Assembly (NCBI GenBank): GCA_030323885.1
Contig: CM059194.1
Location: 30,297,367 to 30,361,366, forward strand
Direction: 5' to 3'
Origin: Branchipolynoe longqiensis
Taxonomy: Eukaryota; Annelida; Polychaeta; Phyllodocida; Polynoidae
DNA length: 64,000 nucleotides
Below the pieces are notes generated by a model, which was not told where the DNA came from, ran no database searches, and worked only from the letters and a program-made list of their open reading frames with translations. Shown here in pieces: positions 44,641 through 55,817 of this stretch (the first letter of the stretch is position 1; each line of letters opens with the position of its first letter). Both the position numbers and the translations under genes were made by a program.

Positions 44641-44960
44641 TTTTGAAAATTTGATGTTTTCATCGGACTATGCAGCTTTAAAGCTACATAAACCGATAAA
44701 AGAAGGACAATTTCAAAACTAAAATACCTATCTAAATTTGATCCTACATACCCAACTTAAATATTGGTGCACTAATTAAACGTTTATTGCAGATTGGGGC
44801 TCGTGTACTACGCTGCTATACTCAACACTGGATAAACAAAGAGTATGTCCAATACTTTGGTGTGGATACCAATGTTAATTGTGATGATTTTATTTCAAAT
44901 ATGCACAATTCATGACGAGTCAAGTGTGGTATAATTTGCATTCATTCGGAACAGGACAGT
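44641..44960. mobile_element. Two abutting piggyBac-like MITE pieces
   Basis: 44641-44677 is a right-end scrap (GATGTTTTCATCGGACTATG) ending at TTAA (44678-44681). From 44682 another copy begins, AGCTACATAAACCGAT, with a body similar to 17369. Confidence 0.65.
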
Positions 44961-45049
44961 TTACAAGGCAAGTCAGAATTTAATCAGGCGAATGGACCAC
45001 TCCGCAATCTCAACCCTCAAGACCTAAGGTCTATTTTTGTAGTTGAGGG

Positions 45050-45280
45050 GTGGGCGGCGGCAAAGAAGGTTCGCTGTACTTCGCGGGTTTGTGTCCAAGT
45101 GGTGACTGAGAGCTGCGGCCCGTATTGTGACGTCAGTGCCAGGAGGACCGAAACCACTAGGTGGCGAGAATTTGGTTTCATATAATGCAAAGTTAAGCTG
45201 GTAGGTGGCGGCAGTGGCAGGCAGAGGGCCCTGGAGCAGGATGGTGAATTAACGCCAGGTGGCGACACAAGTACCTGAAT
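45050..45280 (+). promoter_or_regulatory. CRE plus three CTCF-like sites (candidate boundary)
   Basis: TGACGTCA at 45128-45135. CTCF-core-like words all on the plus strand: CCACTAGGTGGCG (45154-45166), GGTAGGTGGCGGCAG (45200-45214) and CGCCAGGTGGCGAC (45253-45266). Motifs are seen. Binding is inference. Confidence 0.35.
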
Positions 45281-45581
45281 AGTTAGTTAGCCCGAAAGCC
45301 GGCAGATGGCATGGCAGTGTCTTCGAGAATGCTTGAAGGGTCTACCACGCCATGTCCTGCCGCGAATTACCCATGTTAGGGCTAACATGGACAATGTTAC
45401 CCCTTTAATGTTACTTCAAACTAATGCAAAATACATTATAATGGTCAGTGTAATATTTTAATAAAAAACAATGGAAGAAATTCAAAACCATCAGACTGTG
45501 CTTAAAAATGAACCCTGTCTTTTGAATCTGTTGAGATTTCAGCTGAATTGAAATTCAGAGATATAATGTTTCCTGGTAGCA

Positions 45582-45782
45582 TTACTAGGATAGGGCAAAG
45601 ACTGGTTGGCTCAGTCTCAGGATAATGTGACTGAGTGGGATATCAGGGCATGGTGCTGGTGGCCTGGTCCCTCATTGGCACAACACTATACAGTCATCAT
45701 GAGTGGACACTGTCAGAAATCGGTGCCCATCCTGATATGACCTTAGATGTTGCCAGGCCGTAAAACTCCAACAACCAATCAA
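45582..45782 (+). mobile_element. SINE-A copy, 5'-truncated
   Basis: Starts in the middle (ATTACTAGGATAGGGCAAAG) and ends GATGTTGCCAGGCCGTAAAA followed by CTCCAACAACCAATC. Confidence 0.87.
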
Positions 45783-45897
45783 CTGTTTCTTACCATCCTT
45801 GTAATGCGTGCATTCCCTTAATAACCTAATTTACATAGTCATTATGTAATAATAAATTCCCACAGAAAGATGACTGGGTTCAGGAAGGCAGATTGCG

Positions 45898-46243
45898 GAT
45901 GGTTGGTTAGTTGTTGAGAGTGTTATGTCCTGGCAACATCTAAGGTCATATCAGGACGGGTACCGACTTGTGACAGTGTCCGCTCATGGTGACTTTATAA
46001 TGCTGCCCCACTGGGAAATCAGGCTGCTGACACCACGACCTGATATCCCACTCAGTCACATTATCCTGACACTGAGGTAGCCAGTTCTTATCCTATTAAA
46101 TTAGTATTAATGCCGAGCGCCAGGCTAGGAAGCGACAAGTATCAAATTTGAAAGTAATTGGTTTGACTCGACCGGGAAGCGAACTCCCGACATCCCGCAC
46201 GCGAGTCCCGCGCTTTACCGATTAGCCCATCGCACCCATGGCG
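45898..46243 (-). mobile_element. SINE-A copy, full length
   Basis: Tail complement GGTTGGTTAGTTGTTGAGAG to the head complement GCTTTACCGATTAGCCCATC. Confidence 0.9.
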
Positions 46244-46559
46244 GATTGCGGATGGTATGATGATGTTCCGGAGGGTTCTTTGGCCGAGTGGGTGTGTGCA
46301 GGTGTATTAGAACCCTTTAGGCCAGAGTGATCATAATCCAGATATAGCAACGCACGAAGCCATTCATTACGTAACGGGGTCTGCTGTTACCCACCCCCTC
46401 ATGCCAAGATGAATAGGGAAGGTGTAGGTGTTAGACAGGCAGCCGGGTGGGCATCACGGTGTGCATTCATTCATTTTTCTTTTGCATGCAAGGGGCAAAA
46501 GCACTGTGGTATAATGTTGAATAGCCGTTGCTAAGCAACCTACGCGGAAAAGGGCGCCT
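46244..46559. other. No gene recognised
   Basis: Unassigned sequence before a G-rich tract. Confidence 0.45.
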
Positions 46560-47430
46560 CAAGGGTGGAGAGGTTAGGCTGGAGTAGTGGGAAGAAAGGG
46601 GGCGAGGGATGGCGGAAAATGTGTGTAGTGTAAATGGAGATGGGAAGGGATGGGAGGGGAGGGGTGAGGAGAAGTTGGAAGGAGGTGGGAGGGGATGGGA
46701 TGGGGATTGGAGGGCGTGAGAAGGGAGGGGATGTGAGCGAGTGTGGAGAATGAAGGATGGGATTGGTGGGGAGTGGAGAGAATAGGTGGGGATGGTGATT
46801 GGGAGGGGGGTGGGAAAGTGTGGGAGGGATGGGAGGAGACAGGAGGGGATGGGAAAGGGTGGGAAGGGATGGGGGATGGGAGCAGATGGTAGTGGGTGGG
46901 AGGGGTTAGGTGCGGAGGGGAGGGGAGGGGATGGGAGGAGATCGGAGTGGGTGGGGACGGGGAAGGGATAGGTGGGGAGGGGAGGGGATTGCTGGGAGGG
47001 GAGCACTGAGTGGGAAGGATGAATGAGATGGGGAGGTTGTGGATGGGAGAGGATGGGTGGAGAGGGGGGGAGCAGGAGTGGGAGGAAGGGATGAATCTGC
47101 GGAACAGAATATGAAGGATTATAGACCAGTGGAGAGAGGACGGAAGCAGAGGGCTTGAGGGGATAGAAGGGACGGGGGGAGAAAGGAGAGGTGGGGAGGA
47201 GGGGTGGGGAGGAGGGGTAGGGAGGAGAGGGAAGGAGGGGATAGTGTGCGAGGGAGGAGAGATGGGGGGGGGAGGGTGGTTGGGAGGAGTACAGAGGGAT
47301 TTGGGCCTCAGACAGGAGATGAGGGACTGCACAGGAGAGGAAGGGAGAAGGGACTGGAAGGAGAGCGGGGGGGGGGGGGGTATGACGGGAGGAGCAGGGG
47401 TTCACTCGGTGTAAGGGGGTTCAGAGGAGG
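46560..47430. repeat. G-rich GGGA-type degenerate array
   Basis: GGGAGGGGATGGGAGGAG-like sequence, strongly purine-rich on the plus strand, with many GGGG runs. Pro/Ser-rich minus-strand frames are artefacts. Quadruplex potential is likely. Confidence 0.88.
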
Positions 47431-47609
47431 CGAACCCGAACATGCATTTACGACAAATCAGGCCAGCGGGGCGGAACACCACGAATGGACACGGGGATGT
47501 GTGTGCGAGGCTCAGTTAATAACACGCACAGCCAGCCGGGGGTGGAGGCCCGGGAGGACCCGGTCTCACTGGGACCACGTGATGGCACAGCGAGGAAGGC
47601 GGGAGCATA

Positions 47610-48260
47610 ACATAGGAGGGTGGGTGGGTGGGTGGTGGTGGGTGTCTGGATGGGTGGTGTGGGGGGGGGGGGGGTCAGCGGGGAGTGAGAAGGAGATTGT
47701 ACCAGTAGGTGCTGTGTGTGTGTTGGTGGTGGTGGTGGTGGATGTGGTGGTGTGTTGGTGGTGTTGGTGTTGGTGTTGGTGAGGGTGTGGGTGTGGGTGT
47801 GCGTGTGGGTGTGGGTGTGGGTGTGGATGGTGTGTGTGTGGTCTGGTTTGGGTGTAGGTGTGAGTGTGTGTGTGTTGGTGGTGTTGGTGTTGGTGTGGGT
47901 GTGGGTGGTGTGTGTGTGGTCAGGTGGGGTGTAGGTGTGAGTAGTTGTGTGTGTGGGTGGTGTGGGTATGAGTAGGTGTGTAGATGTGGGGGTGGGTGAG
48001 AGTGAGGGTGGTAGTGGTGGCGTGTGGGAAGGGGTAGTGGGGGTGGGAATCGGGGTGTGTGTGGTGGAGTGTGGGTGTGGGTGGGAGAGTGTGCGTGTGT
48101 TGGTGGTTGCGTTATGAGTGTGTGGGTGTGGGTGGAAGAGGGTGTTGGTGGGAGGGGTGTGGTGGTGGTGTGGGTGTGGGTAGGTGTTGGTGTGAGCGTG
48201 AGCGTGAGTGTGGATGTGGGTGGTAGTGGGGGTATGAGTGGGGTGTGGCATTTGTGTGTG
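47610..48260. repeat. GTGTGGGT-type degenerate array
   Basis: GTGTGGGTGTGGGTGTG and GGTGTTGGTGTTGG units. Frames on both strands are artefacts. Confidence 0.92.
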
Positions 48261-48282
48261 TCCATGAGTTGAGAACATGCAG

Positions 48283-48478
48283 GGACAATTTCAATCATTC
48301 CACTGCTCCTTGTCTTGTCCTAGTAATGCTGAGCGCCAGGCTAGATAGCGACAAGTCTACATTTTTAAGTCATTAATTTGACACAGCTAAGACTCCAATG
48401 TGTGGGTTCTATGCCCACAACCTACCAGAACTGGAGGCGAATGCACAACTCATTCGGACACAATGTCCGGTCTACATA
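48283..48478 (-). mobile_element. SINE-B copy
   Basis: TCATTCCACTGCTCCTTGTC, TAATGCTGAGCGCCAGGCTA, then a diverged head. It directly abuts the GT-rich array. Confidence 0.75.
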
Positions 48479-48613
48479 GTTTTTAATCCTTGACTAATAT
48501 AATTTATATTTCCATAACTATATATATAAGTATATAGGACGATTAAGGGAGGAGGGGAGGTGGATAGGTAGAGGAACACTAGCCAGCCAGGTCACCCTCA
48601 CGAGCTTACGGCT

Positions 48614-48643
48614 GCTCAAGGTCAAGGTCAAGGTCAAGGTCAA
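48614..48643 (+). promoter_or_regulatory. Tandem TCAAGGTCA hexamers
   Basis: AAGGTC is repeated four times, giving overlapping TCAAGGTCA words, the extended nuclear-receptor half site used by ERR/SF-1-type receptors. It could equally be a short microsatellite. Confidence 0.3.
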
Positions 48644-49624
48644 CGTGGTGCTGGGGGCGCGATAGGCGTTGTCTGGCTGACGGAAGGGCATTATACAGGA
48701 CGAGACCGCGCGCCTAGTTCTACAATAACTCACCCTTGCTGCTGTCTGCAGCCGCCATCTTGCCTTCAGTGGGAATTAGGTCAACTGGGTTAATCCCTGC
48801 TGGTAGGGTTCATTCACTCCTACTAATTATATTGCATGAACTCTGCTCGTTCATGAGGTGTTTCCCCCAGTAATTCCCCCTTTTACAGCGAACTGTCACA
48901 ATGAGAACCAAAATAACGTTCAGATTCAGATTTTGGTCACCTCGGTTTAATATGGGTAATTTCCGGCTTATCATTGTCAAATTTCCCAGAAGTCAAATTT
49001 CCGCTTTTTGTTATTGTTTGAAGCGGCCCTCATCCCTGCCTATCACAGATCCTTGAATACGCCCCCTTTCACTAGCCCCGCCCCCTTTTGTGAGTTGACA
49101 GCTATAGTCTTCGGGCCTAAGTCAGGTAACTGTAGGCGTGAGCCGGCTCGATCACCGGTAATCCCCATAGTCATCTGGTAAGAGGGATGTCAGTAATCAG
49201 ATTCACCACCACATTGACATATCAATGTGGCAGGGATCTAGCTTCCACATCTGCAGGTACGCATTTACGTACCACCTGAGATTACAAATATATATTTTAA
49301 ATATCCATCGTGGTTTATTCCAATAGCATTTTATTCCATCGCCGAAAAAGTCTGCATACCATCTTAAATTCCTAAGATATGCCCCTGAAATAGTATTTTG
49401 CGCAGCGGATCTTTAGTATTTTCTTGGCACACTGCATATTTCGCCTAATTTTGCTCATTAAAGGACTTTAAACAGTTAACTCTCTTAATGGAAATGTAAG
49501 CTTTTTTGTTCAACAGTGTTAGAAAACAAAGTGCTTCCATTAGCACAGGCGCCATTTTGCAAAACCAGAAAATGGTGTCAAATTAATTTAAGAAAAATTA
49601 CTGCATTCATTGATTAAACATGGG
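48644..49624. other. No gene recognised
   Basis: Unassigned sequence. CAGCCGCCATCTTGCC near 48747 is a YY1-like word. No exon is supported. Confidence 0.4.
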
Positions 49625-49832
49625 AAAATTCAATCGGGGACAACTTGTCTTTCCCATTCCACTGCTCCTTGCCCAATCCTAATAATCCTGACCATCAGGT
49701 GAGTTAATAACAAGAATGAAGTTTGAAGTCATTGATTTGACTCAACCAGGGCTTAAACCAAATATTAAAATCCCACGGTCTATCACGTGGAAGTGGGTGC
49801 TCAACTGATTCGACCATCTCATCTGGTCCATT
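49625..49832 (-). mobile_element. SINE-B copy
   Basis: AATTCAATCGGGGACAACTT and TTCCCATTCCACTGCTCCTT at the 3' end, with a diverged head ending CGACCATCTCATCTGGTCC. Confidence 0.75.
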
Positions 49833-50027
49833 TATATGATAACTCATTGTTATAAGTAAATTTTCAACTAGTCACCTACTCTAGCTGGGTGCTACATTTC
49901 CAATTGGTCTACTGCTAGTGTGCAGTCTACATCAATGAACACCCACATCAGTATCCTCTTCAAATTGATGGCTAGCGTTAGGGTTAAGGATAAAGTATAG
50001 GTACACCACACGCTAAAGTGTAAATGT

Positions 50028-50348
50028 CCTGGGCCGCGTTCAGGATCCCTCTCGGAGGTTCCACGGAGACGTCTCGGTGATGCTTTTTGGCCTAATACCG
50101 TTCAGAGTGCGTCTCGGCGACGTCTCAGAGACGCCTCTCTTTTCAGACTGGAGATGAAAAGCGCCTCAAAAATGGCCGCCGCATTCAGTGCTTTCAGCCA
50201 ATCACAGCACAGCTTTACCATTGCAAATGGCCGCTACCTAAGGGGGTGGCCATTTTCGAGGGGACAAACTGCTTGTGCAGTTCAGACTAGCGTGACGTCA
50301 GTGCCATCTCCGAGGCGCCTCCGAGACGGACCCTGAATGCGGCCCAGG
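50028..50348. mobile_element. MITE with CCTGGGCCGCGTTCAGG ends, 321 bp
   Basis: Left CCTGGGCCGCGTTCAGGATC and complement of the right end CCTGGGCCGCATTCAGGGTC form TIRs of about 31 bp extending to CTCGGAGG. The interior is rich in CGTCTC words. No target duplication is obvious. Confidence 0.8.
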
Positions 50349-50375
50349 TAGAGCCCATGCTAAAGTGGCACCAAA

Positions 50376-50426
50376 TATACATATGTGTACTAATACTATA
50401 TAATTTATTATGTGGAAATAAATAAT
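50376..50426. repeat. AT-motif copy
   Basis: ACTATATAATTTATTATGTG followed by GAAATAAATAATGG. Confidence 0.6.
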
Positions 50427-50514
50427 GGTAGCCCTCTTAATGTTTCCCTGCCCACTTTAACCACCATGATACTGAGTGTGCTTGCGATAAATGGGGCTAT
50501 AGTAAGGACCAGGC

Positions 50515-50810
50515 AGATGGCCCGATGGAGCTGGGCGAAAATAAGGGAGAGTTTAGTACCGTGTACACGGCCCGATGGAGCTGGGCGAAAATACGAGAGC
50601 GTTTGGTACCATGTAGACATCCCGACGGAGCTGGGCGAAACTAGGGGAGGGTTTGGAACCATGTAGACAGCCCGACGGAGTTGGGCGACAATCGCGGAGG
50701 GTTTGGCAGCAGACAGACGGACCAATGGAGCTGGGCGAAAATAGGGAAGGGCTTGGTACCAGGCAGACGGCCCGATGGAGCTGGGCGAAAATAGGGGACT
50801 AACCCGAGCC
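50515..50810. repeat. 50-bp minisatellite (6 copies)
   Basis: Unit includes CCCGATGGAGCTGGGCGAAA, ATAGGGGAGGGTTTGGTACC and a CAGACGG spacer, for example at 50521 and 50571. Confidence 0.9.
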
Positions 50811-50884
50811 TCCACTGCGGGGAGGAAGTGACGACCAGCGCCAGAAGGCACGAAATGGGCGGAGATTGATGGGATATGAACCCC

Positions 50885-51680
50885 ACAAGGGGCGCTGGGC
50901 AGTGAAAAAGGAACGGCGAGATGACGCATGGGGGGAAAGGGAACAAAATAGAACATGGGAGAGAAAAGGAACATCAAGATTGTGCAGTGGAGGGTAAAGG
51001 GAACAAGATATAGCGTGTGAGGGTGAATGAAAAAGGTGATCCATGGGAGGGACAGAGAGCAATGTAGAGCACAGGAGGGTAAAGGGAACAAGATAGAGCA
51101 CATGAGCGTAACGGGAACAAGATTGAGCATGGGGGAAACGGAATAATATAGAGCATGGGAGAGAAAGGGAACAATATAGAAGATGGGAGTGTAAACGAAC
51201 TAGGTGAAGCATGGGAGGGTAAAGGGAACAAGATAAGAAGGTAGAGAAAGGGAACAAGATAGAGCATCGGAAGGTAAAGGAAACAAAATAGAGCCCAGGA
51301 GGGTAAAGGGAACAAGATAGAGGATGGGAGGGTAAAAGAACTACGTGATGCATGGGAGGGAAAGGGAACACTGTAGAATATGGGGGAAGGGAACAAGATA
51401 GAGCATGGGAGTAAAGGAGAACAATTTATAACGTGGGGGAAAAGGAACAAGATAAAGTCTGGGAATAGGGAACGATATAGCACATGGGAAGGGGAAAAGG
51501 AACATTAAGATATAACATTTGATGGTAAATAGAATAATACAGAGCAAGGCAAGGGTAAAGGAACAAGATAGAGCTTGGTAGAGAAAAGGAACCGGAAGAT
51601 AGAGCATCGGAAGGAAAAGGGAGCAAGAATATAGAGTATGGGATGGGAAAAGGAGCAGGACGATAAAACATGGTTAGATT
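50885..51680. repeat. 29-bp-type minisatellite (about 27 copies)
   Basis: Unit approximates GAGCATGGGAGGGTAAAGGG plus AACAAGATA, with length variants. Phe/Pro/Leu-rich minus-strand frames come from it. Confidence 0.92.
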
Positions 51681-51849
51681 TGGAAAACAATGCACTTTGG
51701 AAAGGGCTTCTTTGGTTAATGTCGATTCTTATTCTTGTAACCGCACCACCTTTAACCACGTCTCGTCTGCATAGTTTCATCGGCATATCTTCCTACGCGA
51801 CGGTAACGAGTGGTTCTTAAGGGCCGTCTTTCATCTAATTAGTTTGTTG

Positions 51850-52105
51850 AAAGGTGCATTAGAAGATAGTTTGTGATGTATTTCAGTTTAAAAACAAATA
51901 AGAATATTTGACCCTGAAGGGGTAGTATACCAGTCATTGTTAAATAGAAGATAGTTTGTATTGTATTGTAGTTTGACAGCAAATAAGAATATTTGACACT
52001 GAAGGGGTAGTATACCAGTCATTGTTAAATAGAAAATAGTTTGTATTGTATTGTAGTTTGACAGCAAATAAGAATATTTAACCATGAAGGGGTAGTATTC
52101 TTACG
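51850..52105. repeat. 85-bp tandem repeat (about 3 copies)
   Basis: GATAGTTTGTATTGTATTGT, CAAATAAGAATATTTGACAC and GAAGGGGTAGTATACCAGTC recur. CAGTCATTG occurs at 51931 and 52016. Confidence 0.92.
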
Positions 52106-52588
52106 TTAATATCGCAAACATATTTTCATTAAATTCTCCCAAAATATATGGTTAAAAACATAAGAATTCATACATTAGATTTGAAGTATTGGAATACATT
52201 TCAAGACAACTATTGTGATTAATTGTTAGAAGTATTTTTTTTTTCACTGTGATGCAAACATTGTATGACAATATATATATGTTAACCACATAAAATCAGC
52301 CAATCAGATGCTAGAAAGATATCTTTTAAGGCTGCCTCACATGAACTGATAATTCGACTTGGCGTCAGTCGACTCGCTCGGGAAAATCCCCACCACACCC
52401 CCTCATTCAGAATCAATTCATTCAGTCATAATTACTTTTAGTAATTAATTATTTTCCAATTACGGTACTGTTCTATCGCAGTAACTGAATTAGTGACAAA
52501 AGTTCTTTTTGTCAGTGTCTCGGACGTTGGGTGGGTGTTAGAATTAGTGTTATGAGAGAGAGAGAGAGATGATGAGAGGTGAGACTTA
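52106..52588. other. No gene recognised
   Basis: AT-rich unassigned sequence with a short GA microsatellite at 52554-52568. Confidence 0.45.
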
Positions 52589-54262
52589 TGGCCCTGTCAC
52601 ACTACGACGCTTCTCGCCGGCGACCCGTCAACGTGTGGTGTTTTTGGGTGATATTTGGTGAAATATCGAGAAGCGCTGGTGGCGCGTTATGGGCGCGTCG
52701 GTACACGTCGGTACACTATCTTTGACATTGACGGTCGTCGGCGAAAGTCGGCGCGCATTATTGGTCGCTGAGTATTTTGAACATGTCAAAAACCACCAAC
52801 GACCAGCAACGTGCGGGAGTAAATGGGTAACAACGTTAGGAGGACGTTAGGCGCGCGTCGCGATGCGTTGGACGCGCCAGAATAATGTTATGGGAACGCT
52901 AGGAAGACGGCGCACGCGCGGGAGGGTCGTTGCTCACACATTGCTGTGTGTGTGTCTGTGTGTGTGTGTCTCTGGGTGTGTCTGTGTGTGTCTCTGTGTG
53001 TGTCTCTGTCTGTGTCTCTGTGTCTGTCTCTGTATGTGTCTCTGTGTCTCTGTGTATGTCTCTGTATGTCTCTGTATATGTCTCTGTCTGTGTCTCTGTG
53101 TGTGTCTCTGTCTGTGTCTCTGTGTCTGTCTCTGTATGTGTCTCTGTGTCTCTGTGTATGTCTCTGTATGTGTCTGTGTGTGTGTCTCTGTGTGTGTCTC
53201 TGTGTGTGTCTCTGTATGTGTCTCTGTGTATGTCTCTGCATCTGTCTCTGTGTGTGTCTCTGTGTGTGTCTCTGTCTGTGTCTCTGTGTCTGTCTCTGTA
53301 TGTGTATATGTATGTGTCTCTGTCTGTGTCTCTGTCTGTGTCTCTGTCTGTGTCTCTGTCTGTGTCTATGTATGTGTCTCTGTGTGTGTCTCTTGGTCTG
53401 TGTGTGTCTCTGTGTCTCGGTGTGTGTCTCTGTGTATCTGTGTATCTGTGTGTGTGTCTATGTCTCTGTGTCTCAGAGAGAGAGAAACAGAGACAGAGAA
53501 ACAGAGACAGAGACACAGACAGATACACAGACAGAGACACACACAGAGACACAGACAGAGACACATACAGAGACATACACAGAGACACAGAGACACATAC
53601 AGAGACAGACACAGAGACACAGACAGAGACACACACAGAGACACAGACAGAGACACATACAGAGACATACAGAGACATACACAGAGACACAGAGACACAT
53701 ACAGAGACAGACACAGACAGAGACACACACAGAGACACACACAGACACACCCAGAGACACACACAAAGACACAGACAGAGACACACACAGAGACACAGAC
53801 ACAGACACAGACAGAGACACAGACAGAGACCCAGACAGAGACACAGACAGAGACCCAGACAGAGACACAGACACAGAGACACAGACAGAGACACATACAC
53901 AGAGACACAGACAGAGACACAGACACAGAGACACAGACAGAGACACAGACACAGCGCGCCGATATACGTTACCACAACGTTGGCCGCGCGCTACCAACAC
54001 GCTGATCGAACGCTGTCGTACCGCTGACGACATGCCGCGCGCGCCATCCAGTCGCGGCGCCAAAACGAGACATCGCATTTGTTTTTGTTTTTCCCACGTG
54101 TCGACAAGCGTTGCTCGCGCGCTACCAACACGCTACTGAAACGCTCCGCCAACATCCAATTTCACCATATTTCCCCTAAATCTTTAACGTTTCTCGACGC
54201 GCAAGATAGTACTTTCAACGCTGACGGGTTGCCGAGAGAAGCGTCGTAGTGTGACAGGGCCA
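52589..54262. mobile_element. Fold-back Harbinger-like element (TTA target), 1674 bp
   Basis: Left end TGGCCCTGTCACACTACGAC and complement of the right end TGGCCCTGTCACACTACGAC are identical over the first 20 bases, and similarity continues to CCCGTCA. TTA flanks at 52586-52588 and 54263-54265. It shares ends with 43228-43904. The interior is an inverted microsatellite (52945-53955). No transposase is recognisable; long frames are microsatellite artefacts. Confidence 0.85.
52945..53955. repeat. Inverted microsatellite: TGTGTCTC-type then GAGACACA-type
   Basis: From 52945 to about 53470 the sequence is TGTGTCTCTGTCTGTGTCTC-like. Near 53471-53490 it flips through CTCAGAGAGAGAGAAACAG, and to 53955 it is AGAGACACAGACAGAGACAC-like. 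The halves are reverse complements at repeat level and could form a long hairpin. Confidence 0.95.
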
Positions 54263-54265
54263 TTA

Positions 54266-54504
54266 GAGGAGCGTAGCACAGATATGGTTTATTAGGCCAA
54301 ATAAAATAAAAGTTGGCGATTGTCCTTTTGATCACACAAATCAGGGTCGGACGGCCAGTTTTCCTTTTTCTTTTTCTTTTTTCTTGTCTCCTGGCTTATG
54401 AAGTAAATCAAGGGCAGGGATTTTTTGGGCACGGTCGGGGACGATCAATTTAATTTGTTTTATTTGGCCTTATTATGGGGGCTTGAGGAGTGGCCTCATA
54501 AACA
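54266..54504. other. No gene recognised
   Basis: Unassigned sequence just outside the fold-back element, with a CT-rich run at about 54362-54388. Confidence 0.4.
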
Positions 54505-54600
54505 GCCCTTCAGCCGTGGGTAGTGTGGTGACATCAAGGAGACTAGGTGGTTTAATGGCTGACTGTAAGGGTGCTACGCCAACACGGCGACTAAAGATAG
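54505..54600 (+). mobile_element. SINE-D head fragment
   Basis: GGGTAGTGTGGTGACATCAA and GGAGACTAGGTGGTTTAATG match 56027-56070, a third tRNA-headed family. Confidence 0.6.
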
Positions 54601-54899
54601 CCACCTCCTGTGATACCTCTGCCAAATTATTTAGAACAACCATCTACCATTATATTACCAACCTCATGTTGTCGCCTGCTCCGTTTCAAAGTCGTCTGCC
54701 AACCATGTAGCGTAAGCTTACGATTGTGTTACCTTGGATACCAAAACCACAATGGCTTCTATATATCCATCATTATTGTTATTCCCACTATTAATATGAT
54801 CCTTAATAATACTCATGCTATGCTCATCAGTTATTATTATCATGACTATTGTCATTATTATCCTTATTATTAATCCTAGTATTATCCTTATTGCTTGAA

Positions 54900-55220
54900 C
54901 CGGGCACTGTAGCCGAACCGGTAGAGCATGGGTCTCGCGTTCGAAAGATTCCCGGTCGAGTCAAACCAATGACTTATAACATTGATACTTGTAGCTTCCT
55001 GGCCTGATACTCGACATTAATAGGATAGGGCAAGGACTAGTTAGCTCAGTGTCAGGATAATGTGACTGAGTGGGATATCAGGTCATGGTGCTGGTGGCCT
55101 GGTCTCCCAGTGGGGCAGCACTATAAAGTCGACATGAGTGCGCCCTGTCACAAGTCAGTATCCTTCCTGATATGACCGTAGATGTTTCCAGGACGTAAAA
55201 CTACAACAACCAACCAACTG
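54900..55220 (+). mobile_element. SINE-A copy, full length
   Basis: Head CGGGCACTGTAGCCGAACCG with a head deletion before GATTCCCGGTCGAG, then complete middle, body and GATGTTTCCAGGACGTAAAA tail. Confidence 0.9.
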
Positions 55221-55326
55221 GACATGCATACAGATATGCGTGAAAGTGATCTATCTGACTTATTTTGGGGCGCTAAGCTAGTTGGTGAATTTGAGGAGAA
55301 CACGTCATATGACCAAATAAGGCTTA

Positions 55327-55684
55327 AAGCGGCTGTCACACATCACAGGGATGGAGGAAACGGAAAGAAACCGAACAAAGTCTGTTGATAGTCCGGTTTG
55401 TGTCCGTACAAGTTTTGAACATGCACAAAACTTGGAACGGATGCCGCTGGATTGACGTCTACATTTCTTGTCCAGTTTGAGTCCATTTAGTCCGCTTACC
55501 ATCCATTGGCTATCCGTTCATGTTTGTTTCATATCCGTTTCATGTCCGTTTCATGTCCGTTCATCCAGCAGCCTTTGACCCGATATTGCAACATTTTGAC
55601 ACATTTTAATACATTTTGTTACTTATGACACCTGGACTAGACAATTCTGTCCGTTGCTCAATCCGGTAATGTGTGACACGGGAT
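55327..55684. mobile_element. Harbinger-like MITE (TTA target), 358 bp
   Basis: Left AAGCGGCTGTCACACATCAC and complement of the right end ATCCCGTGTCACACATTACC share TGTCACACAT. TTA at 55324-55326 and 55685-55687. The centre has AAGTTTTGAACATGCACAAA, a palindrome like that of 43228-43904. Confidence 0.7.
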
Positions 55685-55817
55685 TTAGGGAAAGTAGCTG
55701 TCAGACCGGGAGTGACGTAGCACTTCCATTGCCGAATATCTCAATCCCCCCCCCCCCCCACACACACACACCCCTAATGCAAGTGTCAATGTCGGAAAAC
55801 CGCTAAATAGGCAGCAG

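Noticed and set aside
46467..47405. 312-residue Pro/Ser-rich minus-strand protein
   Set aside because: It is a G-rich degenerate tract read on the C-rich strand, with no other coding evidence.
52863..54139. 380-397 residue Cys/Val- and Arg/Asp/Thr-rich frames
   Set aside because: They come from the inverted microsatellite inside a TIR element, and all frames on both strands are open.
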